DNA of 64,000 bases. Origin: Parundibacterium terreum. Its GTDB lineage: Bacteria; Pseudomonadota; Gammaproteobacteria; Burkholderiales; Burkholderiaceae_D. Position numbers and translations under genes: made by a program. Shown here piece after piece: positions 9,444-19,646 of this stretch (its first letter is position 1; each line of letters opens with the position of its first letter). Below the pieces are notes generated by a model. It worked only from the letters and a program-made list of their open reading frames with translations. It was not told where the DNA came from and ran no database searches. The DNA lies in NCBI RefSeq assembly GCF_014636315.1, contig NZ_BMED01000002.1:1208924-1272923 (forward strand), in the 5' to 3' direction.

Positions 9444-10820
9444 CTATCGGGACGCCACTCTCATGCTGGAGTTTTGCACTGGATCAGGACGCAGCAGCGC
9501 AAAACGGTGCGACATGTCTGAAGCCACATTCTTGAAGTGCGCCATTTCATTGGCTGCCAACGGCGCTGCATTCGGAATGTTTACCGTCAAAGGATCACGC
9601 GGCTCGTTATTGATGCGGAACTCGTAGTGCAAATGCGGACCGGTTGCCCAGCCTGTGGAACCTACGTAACCAATCACGTCGCCTTGGCTGACCTTGCTGC
9701 CCTTGTGGATACCGGCGGCGAAGCGGCTCATGTGCGCATAGGCGGTGCTGTAATTATTCCAGTGCTTCAGTACGACCACGTTACCGTAGCCGTTCTGCGT
9801 GCCGGAGAAATCCACCACGCCGTCACCGGCTGCACGGATAGGCGTACCTGTCACAGCAGCGAAGTCCACACCCTTGTGCGCCTTCCACTGTCCGGAGATA
9901 GGGTGCACACGCATGGAGAAACCGGAAGAGATACGGGTAAATTCTATCGGCGACTTCAGGAAAGCCTTTTTCAGGGATTTGCCGTCGAAGGTGTAATAGC
10001 CGCCATGATCATTCGCTGATTCGTCAAACCAGACGGACTGATACAGTTTGCCGGCATTATTGAATTCACCAGCCAGCACGCGGCCGGTTTTTACCAATTC
10101 GCCATCTTGGTAAAAAGTTTCATAAACGACATTAAAATGATCGCCCTTGCGCAGGTCGGAAGCAAAATCGATATTGGTGGAAAACATATCGACGATCTGC
10201 GAAGAAATATTGTCCGGGATGTTCGCATCATCGGTCGCCGCAAACAGTGACGAAGAGATCGTACCGGAAGCCATCTCGACGCGTCTTTCCAATTTTGCGG
10301 CAGAATCGGTCGCAGTAAACTTGCCGTCTTTATCACGGCTGATCAGGATGTTACGGGCTGGCTTGTCGTTGTTCGCCATCAAGGTCGCTTGCAGCCATTC
10401 CAGTTCGCCTTCGTCGTTGGTCTGGGCGCGCACGGATTTACCGGCCTTGACCTGCATCACATTACGGGCGATGGGGTCAGACTTGATGAAATTGGTAGCA
10501 TCATTGTCATCTACGCCAAGGCGTATCAACAAGGCACCGAGGCTGTCGCCGCGCAAAACCTTTTCCTGGCTGACGAAATGCTGTTCGGCGTTTTCCAGGG
10601 CTTCTACCTGGTCATCCAGCTTGGGCAAATCCAGTTGCTGGGTAATTTTTTTGACAGGCAGGTCGGAAGCATCGGGCGCCATTGGGGCGACAGCGACTGC
10701 ACCAAATGCACAAATTGCAAGAAATAACGCGGAGAGCGATACAAGGCGCGAGGTGCGCGTAGTTCCGAACAACAGCCTGCTGCCAGAAGCTAAATGAATG
10801 AATTTATCTGATGGACGCAT
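9444..10820 (-). CDS. M23-family murein endopeptidase (MepM-like)
   Basis: 458 aa. A hydrophobic segment at about 24-45 (LVSLSALFLAICAFGAVAVAP) anchors or exports it. The middle region (about 70-290) resembles the LysM/OapA-like part of MepM proteins; the C-terminal LytM domain carries the zinc ligands H315 and D319 (HKGVDF) and the HLH motif at 396-398. It cuts peptide cross-links in the periplasmic wall so that new strands can be inserted. Divergent from tyrS with a 170-bp promoter region, an order also known in other betaproteobacteria. All catalytic residues are present. Confidence 0.93.
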   Translation of the reverse strand: MRPSDKFIHLASGSRLLFGTTRTSRLVSLSALFLAICAFGAVAVAPMAPDASDLPVKKITQQLDLPKLDDQVEALENAEQHFVSQEKVLRGDSLGALLIRLGVDDNDATNFIKSDPIARNVMQVKAGKSVRAQTNDEGELEWLQATLMANNDKPARNILISRDKDGKFTATDSAAKLERRVEMASGTISSSLFAATDDANIPDNISSQIVDMFSTNIDFASDLRKGDHFNVVYETFYQDGELVKTGRVLAGEFNNAGKLYQSVWFDESANDHGGYYTFDGKSLKKAFLKSPIEFTRISSGFSMRVHPISGQWKAHKGVDFAAVTGTPIRAAGDGVVDFSGTQNGYGNVVVLKHWNNYSTAYAHMSRFAAGIHKGSKVSQGDVIGYVGSTGWATGPHLHYEFRINNEPRDPLTVNIPNAAPLAANEMAHFKNVASDMSHRFALLRPDPVQNSSMRVASR

Positions 10821-10991
10821 GCAATAAGTTAAAATTGACTGTTTTTATCGATTTATTTGATCGGCCCGGACAGGTCCGGCTGCTCAAATAAGCGGCAAGT
10901 TTATTACAAACTCGGGCTAACGCAAAGCGCTGATTATGGATTCCTGGAAAGGATTCGACCAGCGGTGTTACAAAATAAGTTTTAGATCATT

Positions 10992-12287
10992 ATGACCACT
11001 GAAAAGACCACTCCCCAGACCGTGTCACCGACCATTCCAAAAACGCTAGACAACAAGCCATCACTCCCGCCGTCACTCCCTTTATCCGACGCAGTGCAGC
11101 ATGCACTGGCAGTTACAAAACGGGGCGTGGATGAACTGCTGATCGAATCAGAATTCGCGCAAAAACTGGCTCGTAGTGAACAATCCGGCAAGCCCCTGCG
11201 CATCAAGCTGGGCCTGGACCCGACTGCACCGGATTTGCACCTGGGGCACACCGTAGTCCTGAACAAGATGCGCCAGTTGCAAGATCTGGGCCATACCGTG
11301 ATCTTCCTGATCGGCGATTTCACATCGATGATAGGCGACCCATCCGGCCGCAATGTGACCCGTCCGCCGCTGACGCGCGAGCAGATAGAAGCCAATGCGA
11401 TGACTTACTTCAAGCAGGCCAGCCTGGTGCTGGATGCGGCGAAGACCGAGATACGCTGCAACTCAGAATGGTCGGACCCGCTGGGTGCGCGCGGCATGAT
11501 ACAACTGGCATCCAAATATACGGTCGCCAGGATGATGGAGCGTGATGATTTCACCAAACGCTTCAAGGCCGGCACCCCCATTTCGGTGCATGAATTTCTG
11601 TACCCGCTGATGCAGGGTTACGATTCGGTGGCCCTGCAATCCGATCTGGAACTGGGCGGCACAGATCAAAAGTTCAACCTGCTGGTGGGCCGCGAATTGC
11701 AAAAGGATTACGGCCAGGAACCCCAGTGCATCTTGACGATGCCGCTGCTGGAAGGCCTGGACGGCGTGGACAAGATGTCCAAGTCCAAGAACAATTACAT
11801 CGGCATTACCGAGCCGGGCAATATCATGTTCGCCAAGATCATGAGCATTTCCGACACGATGATGTGGCGTTACTACGAGCTGTTGTCCTTCTGCTCACTG
11901 GAGCAGATTGCGCAGTACAAGAAAGCGGTTGCCGAGGGCCAGAACCCGCGCGATATCAAAGTGGCGCTGGCGCAGGAAATCGTTACCCGCTTCCACAGCA
12001 AGCAAGCCGCAGACGATGCATTGACAGACTTCGTAAACCGTTCCAAAGGCGGCATCCCGGACGATGTGCCGGAACTGAACCTGAGCGGTGCGCCCATAGG
12101 CGTAGCGCAATTGCTGAAGCAGGCCAATCTGTGCGCATCCACATCGGAAGCCATGCGCATGGTGGAACAGGGCGGCGTGCGTATCGATAGCGCCGTGGTC
12201 AGCGACAAAAACCTGCAAGTGCAAGCCGGCACATTTGTGGTGCAGGTCGGCAAGCGTAAATTTGCCAAAATCACGCTGACTGCATGA
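10992..12287 (+). CDS. tyrS: Tyrosyl-tRNA synthetase
   Basis: 431 aa class Ic synthetase: HLGH at 83-86, the tyrosine-binding region [14 protein letters not shown] (216-229), KMSKS at 261-265 and a C-terminal S4 RNA-binding domain (about 365-430). A canonical KMSKS in place of KFGKT puts it in the TyrZ-like group. The first 40 residues are a low-complexity extension rich in P, T and S, and the real start could be internal. The stop overlaps the dtd start (ATGA), so the two are translationally coupled. Confidence 0.97.
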   Translation: MTTEKTTPQTVSPTIPKTLDNKPSLPPSLPLSDAVQHALAVTKRGVDELLIESEFAQKLARSEQSGKPLRIKLGLDPTAPDLHLGHTVVLNKMRQLQDLGHTVIFLIGDFTSMIGDPSGRNVTRPPLTREQIEANAMTYFKQASLVLDAAKTEIRCNSEWSDPLGARGMIQLASKYTVARMMERDDFTKRFKAGTPISVHEFLYPLMQGYDSVALQSDLELGGTDQKFNLLVGRELQKDYGQEPQCILTMPLLEGLDGVDKMSKSKNNYIGITEPGNIMFAKIMSISDTMMWRYYELLSFCSLEQIAQYKKAVAEGQNPRDIKVALAQEIVTRFHSKQAADDALTDFVNRSKGGIPDDVPELNLSGAPIGVAQLLKQANLCASTSEAMRMVEQGGVRIDSAVVSDKNLQVQAGTFVVQVGKRKFAKITLTA

Positions 12288-12757
12288 TCGCCCTGATACA
12301 AAGGGTGAGCCAGGCCAGCGTGGTCGTGGATGGCGCGACCATAGGCGCCATCGGCCCCGGCCTGATGGCGCTGGTCTGCACAGAGCGCGGCGACACCGAA
12401 AAACAGGCGGATGCACTGCTGAACAAAATGCTGGGCTACCGGGTATTTACCGATGAGGCCGGCAAGATGAACCGCAGCGTTACCGACATCGCCGGCGGCT
12501 TGCTGCTGGTGCCGCAATTCACGCTGGCTGCCGATACCAATTCCGGCACCCGCCCTTCTTTCACGCCGGCAGCACCGCCTGACATAGGCAAACAGTTGTT
12601 CGACTATTTTGTCGCGCAGGCACGCAGCAAGCATGCACAATCTGCTGAAGTGCAGACTGGCCAGTTTGGCGCGGACATGAAGGTGTCGCTGACCAATGAC
12701 GGCCCCGTCACTTTCTGGCTACAGATCAAGCCGGACACGAAACCGGATATTAAATAA
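12284..12757 (+). CDS. dtd: D-aminoacyl-tRNA deacylase
   Basis: 157 aa. Hydrolyses D-aminoacyl-tRNAs, classically D-Tyr-tRNA(Tyr), and so protects translation. Family signatures are present: the N-terminal [15 protein letters not shown], the nucleophile motif [12 protein letters not shown] (about 79-90, SQTFLA-like), and the Gly-cisPro type NDGPVTFW near 145-152. It overlaps tyrS by 4 bp, a placement that fits its role in correcting errors of tyrosyl-tRNA synthetase. Confidence 0.96.
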   Translation: MIALIQRVSQASVVVDGATIGAIGPGLMALVCTERGDTEKQADALLNKMLGYRVFTDEAGKMNRSVTDIAGGLLLVPQFTLAADTNSGTRPSFTPAAPPDIGKQLFDYFVAQARSKHAQSAEVQTGQFGADMKVSLTNDGPVTFWLQIKPDTKPDIK

Positions 12758-12763
12758 AACACC

Positions 12764-13423
12764 ATGACAGAAATCCTGCTAATACGCCACGGCGAGACTG
12801 CGTGGAATGCAGTGCGCCGCCTGCAAGGCCATCTGGATATTCCACTGAATGCCGAAGGCACGCGCCAGGCCAAGGCACTGGCCTGGGCTTTGCAAAACGA
12901 GAAATTGGACGCCATCATTTCCAGCGACCTGCAGCGCGCGATGCAGACTGCCGGTGAAATCGCCCGCCTGCAAGGCCTGAGCACCAGGCTGGACCCGGCA
13001 CTGCGCGAGCGCTGCTTCGGCGGCTTTGAGGGTGAGCTATACAGTGAAATCCCGCACAAGTTTCCAGAAGCTTATGCGATCTGGCAATCGCGCGATCCGG
13101 ATGCACTGTTTCCGCCGGGTGAACGGGTAGGCGAAAGCATACGCCAGTTCCAGACCCGCGTGATCGACGCGATCCTGCATCACGCCAGGCAGCATCAGGG
13201 CAAGAAAATAGCGCTGGTCGCGCACGGTGGCGTGCTGGAATGTGCTTATCGCGCAGCCAAGTCGCTGCCGCTGAATGCGCCGCGCGATGTGACCATCTAC
13301 AATGCCAGCATCAACCGTTTTTCCTTTGACGGCGAAGCGCTGCAACTGCTGCAATGGGGTGATATCGCGCATCTGGATGCGGATGCGATGGATGAAATCA
13401 ACCAGAGCCAGACCAAGCAGTAA
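12764..13423 (+). CDS. Histidine phosphatase family protein (phosphoglycerate-mutase-like)
   Basis: 219 aa. The phosphate-binding RHGE motif is at 8-11 (LIRHGETAWN; the histidine is the phosphorylated residue) and the second histidine is in VAHGGVLE (about 154). Branch-2 phosphatases of this type act on sugar phosphates or cofactor precursors; annotation as GpmB would overstate it. It begins 6 nt after the dtd stop, the third gene of the tyrS operon. Confidence 0.9.
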   Translation: MTEILLIRHGETAWNAVRRLQGHLDIPLNAEGTRQAKALAWALQNEKLDAIISSDLQRAMQTAGEIARLQGLSTRLDPALRERCFGGFEGELYSEIPHKFPEAYAIWQSRDPDALFPPGERVGESIRQFQTRVIDAILHHARQHQGKKIALVAHGGVLECAYRAAKSLPLNAPRDVTIYNASINRFSFDGEALQLLQWGDIAHLDADAMDEINQSQTKQ

Positions 13424-13484
13424 TTGCGTGTGCTGGCTCTGATTGTTGGCGGCGTCAGTGCGGCCTGATTATCGGCTAATTTAT

Positions 13485-14813
13485 CTAGTGTAGTTTGATG
13501 CGTGGGTTTCTCACCCGCGCAATCAGCTCTGCCCATGTGGTCAGCCAGGTATGGAACATGCCGTTGACCGCAATCTGGTGGTTCTTGTGCAGCCACCAGT
13601 ACATCCACTTTGCGACCATGCCTTCGATGAACAGCGAGCCGCTGGTCAGCGAACCCATCAGGCTGCCCACCGTACTATAGTCGCCCAGCGATACCAGCGA
13701 GCCGTAATCGCGATAGGTGAATTCCAGCAAAGGCTTGCCTTGCAACATGCCCACCAGCGAGTCTGCCAGCGTGCTGGCTTGCTGATGCGCGGATTGCGCG
13801 CGCGGCGGCACGATAGGCTGCCTTTCTCCCTGCGGACAAGCGGCACAATCTCCCATCGCAAAGATGGACGTGTCGCGCGTGGTTTGCATCGTCCTGTGCA
13901 CGACCAGCTGGTTGATGCGATTGCTTTCCAGCCCAGCAATGTCCTTGATAAAGTCCGGCGCCTTGATGCCTGCTGCCCACACGACGATGCCGCTGGGAAT
14001 AAACTTACCACTGGCCATCTGCACGCCCTCTTTGGATACCTCGACGACCTTTTCATTAGTGTGCACCTCCACCGCGATACTGCGCAATTCGCGCGCAACG
14101 GTATCGGACAGGCGCTCAGGCAAGGCTTGCAGCAGGCGCGGCGCCGCATCAACGATGACAATCTTCAAATCTTTTTCGGGATGGAAATTGATCAGCCCGT
14201 AACTGGACAAGATCTTGGTCGTCATATGCAATTCTGCCGACAACTCCACGCCGGTGGCGCCGCCGCCGATGATGGTGACGGTAAAGCGTCCTTCGCCGTG
14301 CGAGCGTGCCTCTGCTTGTGCCTTCAGGCAAAAATTGATCAGGCGCTGATGGAAACGCTCTGCCGCCACCGGCGTATCCAGCATGATGCTGTTTTCACTC
14401 GCGCCGGGCGTACCGAAATCATTGGTCTGGCTGCCCAGCGCCATCACCAGCGTGTCGTACTCCACTGTTTGCCGCGGCAATAATTCACTGCCATCGAAAT
14501 CATAGGCAGGCGCCAGATAGATTTCTTTCTTGTCGCGATCCAGGCCGTCCATGCGGCCGAGGCGAAAATTGAAATGGTTGGCCCGTGCCATTGCAAAATA
14601 CTCGCGCTCATCGGCATGACTATCCAGCGTACCGGCAGCCACCTGATGCAGCAGCGGCTTCCATAAATGCGTGCGGCTCGCATCGACCAGCGTGATGACC
14701 GCCTTGCGGCGCTTGCCCAGTTTTTTCCCAAGCTTGACTGCCAGCTCCAAACCGCCGGCACCGCCGCCGACTATCGTAATCCTGTGTAATCCCTCTCCAT
14801 TTGCCGAGTCCAC
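13485..14813 (-). CDS. ndh: Type II NADH dehydrogenase
   Basis: 442 aa from a GTG at 14813. Two dinucleotide folds are visible: GGGAGG at 16-21 for FAD and TIIGGGATGVELSAEL at about 180-195 for NADH. It is the single-subunit, non-proton-pumping NADH:quinone oxidoreductase; the C-terminal amphipathic part (residues after about 370, LFIEGMVAKWMYWWLHKNH) attaches it to the inner face of the membrane. It converges on the tyrS operon and has about 260 bp of AT-rich upstream DNA shared with dusB. Confidence 0.93.
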   Translation of the reverse strand: MDSANGEGLHRITIVGGGAGGLELAVKLGKKLGKRRKAVITLVDASRTHLWKPLLHQVAAGTLDSHADEREYFAMARANHFNFRLGRMDGLDRDKKEIYLAPAYDFDGSELLPRQTVEYDTLVMALGSQTNDFGTPGASENSIMLDTPVAAERFHQRLINFCLKAQAEARSHGEGRFTVTIIGGGATGVELSAELHMTTKILSSYGLINFHPEKDLKIVIVDAAPRLLQALPERLSDTVARELRSIAVEVHTNEKVVEVSKEGVQMASGKFIPSGIVVWAAGIKAPDFIKDIAGLESNRINQLVVHRTMQTTRDTSIFAMGDCAACPQGERQPIVPPRAQSAHQQASTLADSLVGMLQGKPLLEFTYRDYGSLVSLGDYSTVGSLMGSLTSGSLFIEGMVAKWMYWWLHKNHQIAVNGMFHTWLTTWAELIARVRNPRIKLH

Positions 14814-15071
14814 TTGTTACTCCCGATAATAAAAATTCTTTCCTGCTAGTGCGCAGCCCTTTATGTATTCTTCTAATTAATTCGGGGGGGCTATTGAATC
14901 TGTCATCTTGCTAACAGATTACCATTGAATCCAGTAAATTTATCAGGCTATTACCATACTACCTATCATAGGCAATCAATTTTTGTATTGAAAAGCGCCC
15001 TCAATTTGCTTATTAATTAGGCAGTTTTTCAGGTAGAATAGCGCTTCCCTGAATTTTCTCCCCCGCTCATC
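14814..15071. promoter_or_regulatory. AT-rich divergent promoter region of ndh and dusB-fis
   Basis: 258 bp of clearly AT-rich sequence between divergent genes. A plausible -10 hexamer for dusB-fis is TAGAAT at 15034-15039, followed by a G+C discriminator (AGCGC); I could not place a convincing -35. It includes a run of seven G near 14885. Confidence 0.4.
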
Positions 15072-16082
15072 GTGCAAATCGGCCCTCATGTGCTGCGTAA
15101 TAACATTTTTGTCGCCCCTATGGCAGGGGTGACGGACCGGCCATTCCGCCAATTGTGCAAGGAATTGGGCGCCGGCTATGCAGTGTCTGAAATGGCAGCA
15201 TCCAATCGCAAGCTGTGGGATACCGAAAAATCCGCGCGGCGTACCAATCATGAAGGCGAGATGGAGCCCAAATCGGTGCAGATCGCCGGTGCCGATCCAG
15301 AGATGCTGGCCGAGTGCGCCAAGCATAATGTGGACAGGGGCGCGCAGATCATCGATATCAATATGGGCTGTCCAGTAAAGAAGGTATGCAATGCCTGGTG
15401 TGGCTCTGCCTTGCTGCAACATGAGTCGCTGGTAGGGCAAATACTGGATGCGGTTGTGGCCGCAGTAGACGTGCCGGTTACGCTGAAATTTCGCACCGGC
15501 TGGGACAGGGCCAACAAGAATGCGCTGAACATCGCCAGAATGGCGGAGTCCGCCGGCATCGCGATGCTGACCCTGCATGGCCGCACCCGTGCAGACGGCT
15601 ACAAAGGCGACGCAGAATATGAAACCATTGCTGCCGTCAAGGCAGCAGTGTCCATCCCAGTAGTCGCCAATGGCGACATCACGACGCCGGAAAAAGCACG
15701 CCACGTGCTGCAGGTCACCGGCGCAGATGCAATCATGATAGGCCGCGCAGCCCAGGGCCGCCCCTGGATCTTCCGCGAGATCGATCACTTCCTGCGAACG
15801 GGAAGCTACCTGCCACCGCCGCTGATCTCCGAGGTCAGCCGCCTGATGGACGAGCATTTGCGAGCGCATTATGCGTTCTACGGCGAGTTCCTCGGAGTAC
15901 GAACGGCGCGCAAGCACATAGGCTGGTATGTGCAGGATCTGGTAGGAGGCGAAGCATTCAGGCAAGAAATGAATTTGCTGACTTCATGCGAAGAGCAACT
16001 GGATGCGGTAAAAATGTTTTTTGATTCGCAAGTCGGTGAGCGGTTACAATACCGCCCCGCTGAAGAAAAAATGGCAGCCTAG
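15072..16082 (+). CDS. dusB: tRNA-dihydrouridine synthase B
   Basis: 336 aa from a GTG at 15072. An FMN-dependent TIM barrel with PMAGVTDRPFR (16-26) and the catalytic cysteine C100 in NMGCPVKKV, the same position as in E. coli DusB. It reduces specific uridines in tRNA, with NADPH as donor. It is followed by fis, the conserved dusB-fis operon, in which the upstream promoter drives growth-phase control of fis. Confidence 0.95.
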   Translation: MQIGPHVLRNNIFVAPMAGVTDRPFRQLCKELGAGYAVSEMAASNRKLWDTEKSARRTNHEGEMEPKSVQIAGADPEMLAECAKHNVDRGAQIIDINMGCPVKKVCNAWCGSALLQHESLVGQILDAVVAAVDVPVTLKFRTGWDRANKNALNIARMAESAGIAMLTLHGRTRADGYKGDAEYETIAAVKAAVSIPVVANGDITTPEKARHVLQVTGADAIMIGRAAQGRPWIFREIDHFLRTGSYLPPPLISEVSRLMDEHLRAHYAFYGEFLGVRTARKHIGWYVQDLVGGEAFRQEMNLLTSCEEQLDAVKMFFDSQVGERLQYRPAEEKMAA

Positions 16083-16124
16083 CTGAACATTTCATTTTCG
16101 CCAGAAACCAACAATAAATGACAG

Positions 16125-16161
16125 ATGGATGCAGCACCTGCGGTGCAAATTTGGCATCCAT
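16125..16161 (+). promoter_or_regulatory. Nested hairpin in the dusB-fis gap
   Basis: Outer arms ATGGATGC (16125-16132) and GCATCCAT (16154-16161) enclose an inner stem GCACC (16134-16138) and GGTGC (16142-16146). It ends 29 nt before the fis start. There is no U-run after it, so it looks like an mRNA leader structure or processing site and not a terminator. Confidence 0.5.
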
Positions 16162-16190
16162 GAGCACGAATCAAACAATAGAAAAAAAGC

Positions 16191-16424
16191 ATGAGCAAAG
16201 ATAGTATCCAAGAAGCGGTCCATAAAAACCTGGAAAAATATTTCAAGGACCTCGGCGAGCAGCAAGCCTCCAACATCTACGACATGGTCGTGCTGGCAGT
16301 AGAAAAGCCGATGCTGGAAATGGTGATGGCACGCGCCGAGAGCAATCAGTCGCAGGCAGCGGACATGCTGGGCATCAACCGCAACACCTTGCGTAAAAAA
16401 TTGCAGCAGCACGGCTTACTGTAA
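16191..16424 (+). CDS. fis: DNA-binding protein Fis
   Basis: 77 aa. The C-terminal half carries the Fis-type helix-turn-helix (SNQSQAADMLGINRNTLRKK, about 50-69); the N-terminal half holds the dimerising helices. Fis bends DNA, organises the nucleoid and activates rRNA promoters in fast growth. The protein is shorter than the 98-aa enterobacterial form, normal for betaproteobacteria. Second gene of the dusB operon with a 108-bp gap that contains a nested hairpin. Confidence 0.95.
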   Translation: MSKDSIQEAVHKNLEKYFKDLGEQQASNIYDMVVLAVEKPMLEMVMARAESNQSQAADMLGINRNTLRKKLQQHGLL

Positions 16425-16604
16425 TCCCTTAGGCCGTGACAGGTGTCCCGATAGCGGGAGCTTAAGAGTACCCGAACAGGCAATAGATAAATAGATAAGG
16501 ACCAGGCGAGGCGCGCAGCTTGCAATGCAATCAAGCCATGCTCCCCCAAGTTCCATTTATCCTACCGAACGCACAGAATCCCTCACTCTCGTTATTCATT
16601 CACC

Positions 16605-18182
16605 ATGATCAAACAAGCCCTCATCTCAGTATCCGACAAGACCGGCGTCCTGGAATTCGCTCGCGCGCTTTCCTCCATGGGCGTCAAGCTGCTGTCAACC
16701 GGCGGCACTGCCAAATTATTGGCGGACAATGGCCTGCCGGTCACTGAAGTTGCCGATTACACCGGCTTTCCGGAAATGCTGGACGGCCGCGTCAAGACGC
16801 TGCATCCGAAAGTACATGGCGGCATCCTGGCCCGCCGCGATTTTCCTGAGCATGTCGCTGCGCTGGACAAGCACGGCATACCGACGATAGACATGGTGGT
16901 AGTCAACCTCTACCCTTTCCAGCAAACCGTTGCAAAAGCAGAATGCTCGCTGGAAGATGCGATAGAAAATATCGATATCGGCGGCCCAACCATGCTGCGC
17001 TCGTCCGCCAAGAATCACAAAGACGTCGTCGTGATCTGCGATCCGGCTGACTACCAGGTAGTGCTGGATGAGATGAAGGCGAACCAGAACGTTGTCAGCT
17101 ATGACACCAAGTTCACGCTGGCGAAGAAGGTATTTGCACACACTGCGCAATACGACGGTGCGATCACCAATTACCTGACCAGCCTGGGCGAAGACAAGGC
17201 GCATGCGACCCGCAGCAGCTATCCGCAAACCCTGAACCTGCATTTCGAAAAAGTGCAGGAAATGCGCTACGGCGAAAATCCGCACCAGTCGGCATCGTTC
17301 TACCGCGAGCTCAATCCAGGCAAAGGCGCATTGGCCAACTACAAGCAGTTGCAAGGCAAGGAACTGTCATACAACAACATCGCCGATGCCGATGCAGCAT
17401 GGGAATGCGTGAAGTCTTTCGACGTCTCCGCCTGCGTGATCGTCAAGCATGCCAATCCTTGCGGCGTGGCGCTGGGCGATACGCCGTTTGATGCGTATTC
17501 AAAAGCCCTGCAAACCGACCCTACCTCCGCTTTCGGCGGCATCATCGCGTTCAACCGCGAACTGGATGGCAAGGCTGCGGAAGTCGTCGCCAAACAATTC
17601 GTCGAAGTCTTGATCGCTCCCTCGTTCACAGCGGAAGCGAAACAGATATTTGCTGCGAAACAAAATGTGCGCCTGCTGGAAATCAGCCTGGACGGCGTGA
17701 CCGATGCAGCAGTCAATACGCATGACTTCAAACGTGTAGGCGGCGGCTTGCTGGTGCAGGCTCCGGATGCGAAGAACGTTGCCATTGCCGAGTTCAAGGT
17801 TGTTTCCAAACTGCAGCCGACTCCACAGCAATTGCAAGACCTGATGTTTGCATGGCGCGTGGCCAAGTTCGTCAAATCGAATGCGATCGTCTTCTGCGGC
17901 AATGGCATGACGCTGGGTGTAGGCGCCGGCCAGATGAGCCGTATCGACTCTGCGCGTATCGCATCGATCAAGGCGCAAAACGCCGGCCTGAGCCTTGCCG
18001 GTTCCGCCGTAGCGTCCGATGCTTTCTTCCCGTTCCGCGACGGCCTGGATGTAGTGGTCGACGCAGGCGCAACCAGCGTGATCCATCCAGGCGGCTCCAT
18101 GCGCGACCAGGAAGTGATAGACGCAGCGGATGAGCGTGGCGTAGTCATGGTGTATACTGGCACGCGCCACTTCAGGCATTAA
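16605..18182 (+). CDS. purH: Bifunctional AICAR transformylase/IMP cyclohydrolase
   Basis: 525 aa. The N-terminal MGS-like domain (about 1-150, [23 protein letters not shown]) is the IMP cyclohydrolase; the rest is AICAR formyltransferase with the catalytic lysine-histidine KHANPCGVA near 279-287. It performs the last two steps of IMP synthesis. The ATG at 16605 follows a 180-bp gap after fis, so it may have its own promoter. A long palindrome begins directly at its stop codon. Confidence 0.97.
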   Translation: MIKQALISVSDKTGVLEFARALSSMGVKLLSTGGTAKLLADNGLPVTEVADYTGFPEMLDGRVKTLHPKVHGGILARRDFPEHVAALDKHGIPTIDMVVVNLYPFQQTVAKAECSLEDAIENIDIGGPTMLRSSAKNHKDVVVICDPADYQVVLDEMKANQNVVSYDTKFTLAKKVFAHTAQYDGAITNYLTSLGEDKAHATRSSYPQTLNLHFEKVQEMRYGENPHQSASFYRELNPGKGALANYKQLQGKELSYNNIADADAAWECVKSFDVSACVIVKHANPCGVALGDTPFDAYSKALQTDPTSAFGGIIAFNRELDGKAAEVVAKQFVEVLIAPSFTAEAKQIFAAKQNVRLLEISLDGVTDAAVNTHDFKRVGGGLLVQAPDAKNVAIAEFKVVSKLQPTPQQLQDLMFAWRVAKFVKSNAIVFCGNGMTLGVGAGQMSRIDSARIASIKAQNAGLSLAGSAVASDAFFPFRDGLDVVVDAGATSVIHPGGSMRDQEVIDAADERGVVMVYTGTRHFRH

Positions 18183-18323
18183 AACCTACTTGATATCTTA
18201 CTGCGCGGGCGTGATCAAGGCTCATGTGCTGCTCGGAATGCTCATGTACTGTTAGTACATTCCGCTTCCTGTGCTGCTCTTCACCTTGCTGACGTCCGCT
18301 CGCTACAGATATCAAGCAGGTTT
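18182..18323. repeat. 142-bp imperfect palindrome between purH and ruvC
   Basis: Outer arms of 17 bp (18182-18198 and 18307-18323; core CTTGATATCT and AGATATCAAG) pair with one mismatch. Inside, GCGG-CGT...CAAGG (from 18205) pairs with CCTTG...ACG-CCGC (to 18299), and the centre is ATGTAC (18244-18249), TGTTA, GTACAT (18255-18260). Nearly the whole purH-ruvC gap is therefore one long hairpin in RNA or a cruciform in DNA. No U-run follows the outer arm, so it is not a classical terminator. Its shape suggests a non-autonomous palindromic repeat or a structured 3' UTR. Confidence 0.7.
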
Positions 18324-18366
18324 GCATCCTCTTAGATCCCTGGTCTAATAAAGCAATCGCTCCTCA

Positions 18367-18909
18367 ATGATAATTCTCGGCATCGATCCAGGTCTGCGCA
18401 CCACCGGTTTTGGCCTCATCCAAAAACACGGCAGCAAGCTCGGCTATATTGCCTCCGGCACCATCAAGACCCAGGATGCATCGCTGCCTGAGCGCTTGAA
18501 AACCATCCTGGCCGGTGTTTCGGAAATCATCCGTACCTATCATCCCGATTGTGCGGCAATCGAAAAAGTCTTCGTCAACGTCAACCCACAATCAACACTA
18601 CTGCTGGGCCAGGCCCGTGGTGCTGCGATTTGTGCGCTAGTAAGCGCTGACCTCGCGGTAGCCGAATATACCGCGCTACAGGTCAAGCAAGGTGTGGTTG
18701 GGCATGGCAAGGCCAAGAAAGAGCAGGTGCAGGATATGGTGCAGCGCCTGCTGTCCCTGCCCGGCCTGCCCGGTACCGATGCCGCCGACGCGCTAGGGGT
18801 GGCGATCTGCCATGCACATAGCGGTGATACTCTGGCAACATTGGGCGCGATTGCGCCTGGCCTGGCCAAACGCGGCCTGCGCGTGCGCGCCGGGCGCCTG
18901 ATAGGCTAA
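18367..18909 (+). CDS. ruvC: Holliday junction endonuclease RuvC
   Basis: 180 aa with the RNase H-like fold and all four acidic catalytic residues: D7 (IILGIDPG), E66 (AIEKVF), D138 and D141 (GTDAADALG). It cuts Holliday junctions symmetrically as a dimer. It precedes ruvA and ruvB, together forming the RuvABC resolvasome in one cluster. Confidence 0.97.
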   Translation: MIILGIDPGLRTTGFGLIQKHGSKLGYIASGTIKTQDASLPERLKTILAGVSEIIRTYHPDCAAIEKVFVNVNPQSTLLLGQARGAAICALVSADLAVAEYTALQVKQGVVGHGKAKKEQVQDMVQRLLSLPGLPGTDAADALGVAICHAHSGDTLATLGAIAPGLAKRGLRVRAGRLIG

Positions 18910-19058
18910 GCTCCTCAATACTTGTCAAATTGATATTGACCAATGGCAGACCGCTTGCCGGCTCCCGCCACAAACCCTGATTAAATTTCCAGTAGTATCG
19001 TAAATTCCGCCCTTCTATCCTGTATCATTCTATGCATTATTTTTAGGATGAGTTCACG

Positions 19059-19640
19059 ATGATAGGTCGCATCTCAGGTCTGTTGCTGGAAAAGAATCCA
19101 CCTCAACTGGTGGTTGATTGCCAGGGCGTCGGTTATGAAATCGACGTTCCGATGAGCACCTTTTACAACCTGCCCGGTCTGGGTGAAAAAGTCGTGCTGC
19201 TGACCCACCTGACCATCCGTGAAGATGCACACATCCTGTTCGGTTTCGGCACGGCAGAAGAGCGCAGCGTTTTTCGGCAATTGATCAAGATCAGCGGCGT
19301 GGGCGCGCGTACTGCGCTGTCCATCCTGTCCGGCATGTCGGTGGCTGACCTGGCGCAGGCGATTACACTGCAGGAAGCCGGACGCCTGACGAAGATACCG
19401 GGCATAGGCAAAAAGACTGCGGAGCGCCTGCTGCTGGAACTGAAAGGCAAACTGGGCGCTGACCTGGGCGTGGTCAGCGGTGGCGCCGTTGCCAACGACC
19501 ACAGCTCCGATGTGCTGAACGCGCTGCTGTCGCTGGGCTATTCCGACAAGGAGGCTTTGATGGCCGTCAAACAGATTCCTGCCGGCACCGGGGTATCGGA
19601 TGGCATCAAGCTGGCGCTGAAATCTCTTTCCAAGGGATAA
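19059..19640 (+). CDS. ruvA: Holliday junction branch migration protein RuvA
   Basis: 193 aa. N-terminal OB-fold ([20 protein letters not shown]), two helix-hairpin-helix motifs in the middle ([16 protein letters not shown] at about 77-92; [16 protein letters not shown] at about 112-127) and a C-terminal domain that contacts RuvB. It forms the tetramer that holds the junction flat. It starts 149 bp after ruvC and is followed by ruvB after 6 bp. Confidence 0.97.
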   Translation: MIGRISGLLLEKNPPQLVVDCQGVGYEIDVPMSTFYNLPGLGEKVVLLTHLTIREDAHILFGFGTAEERSVFRQLIKISGVGARTALSILSGMSVADLAQAITLQEAGRLTKIPGIGKKTAERLLLELKGKLGADLGVVSGGAVANDHSSDVLNALLSLGYSDKEALMAVKQIPAGTGVSDGIKLALKSLSKG

Positions 19641-19646
19641 ACTCCT

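Noticed and set aside
13551..14483. 310-codon frame opposite ndh
   Set aside because: Antisense shadow of a conserved gene; H/R/Q-rich low-complexity translation.
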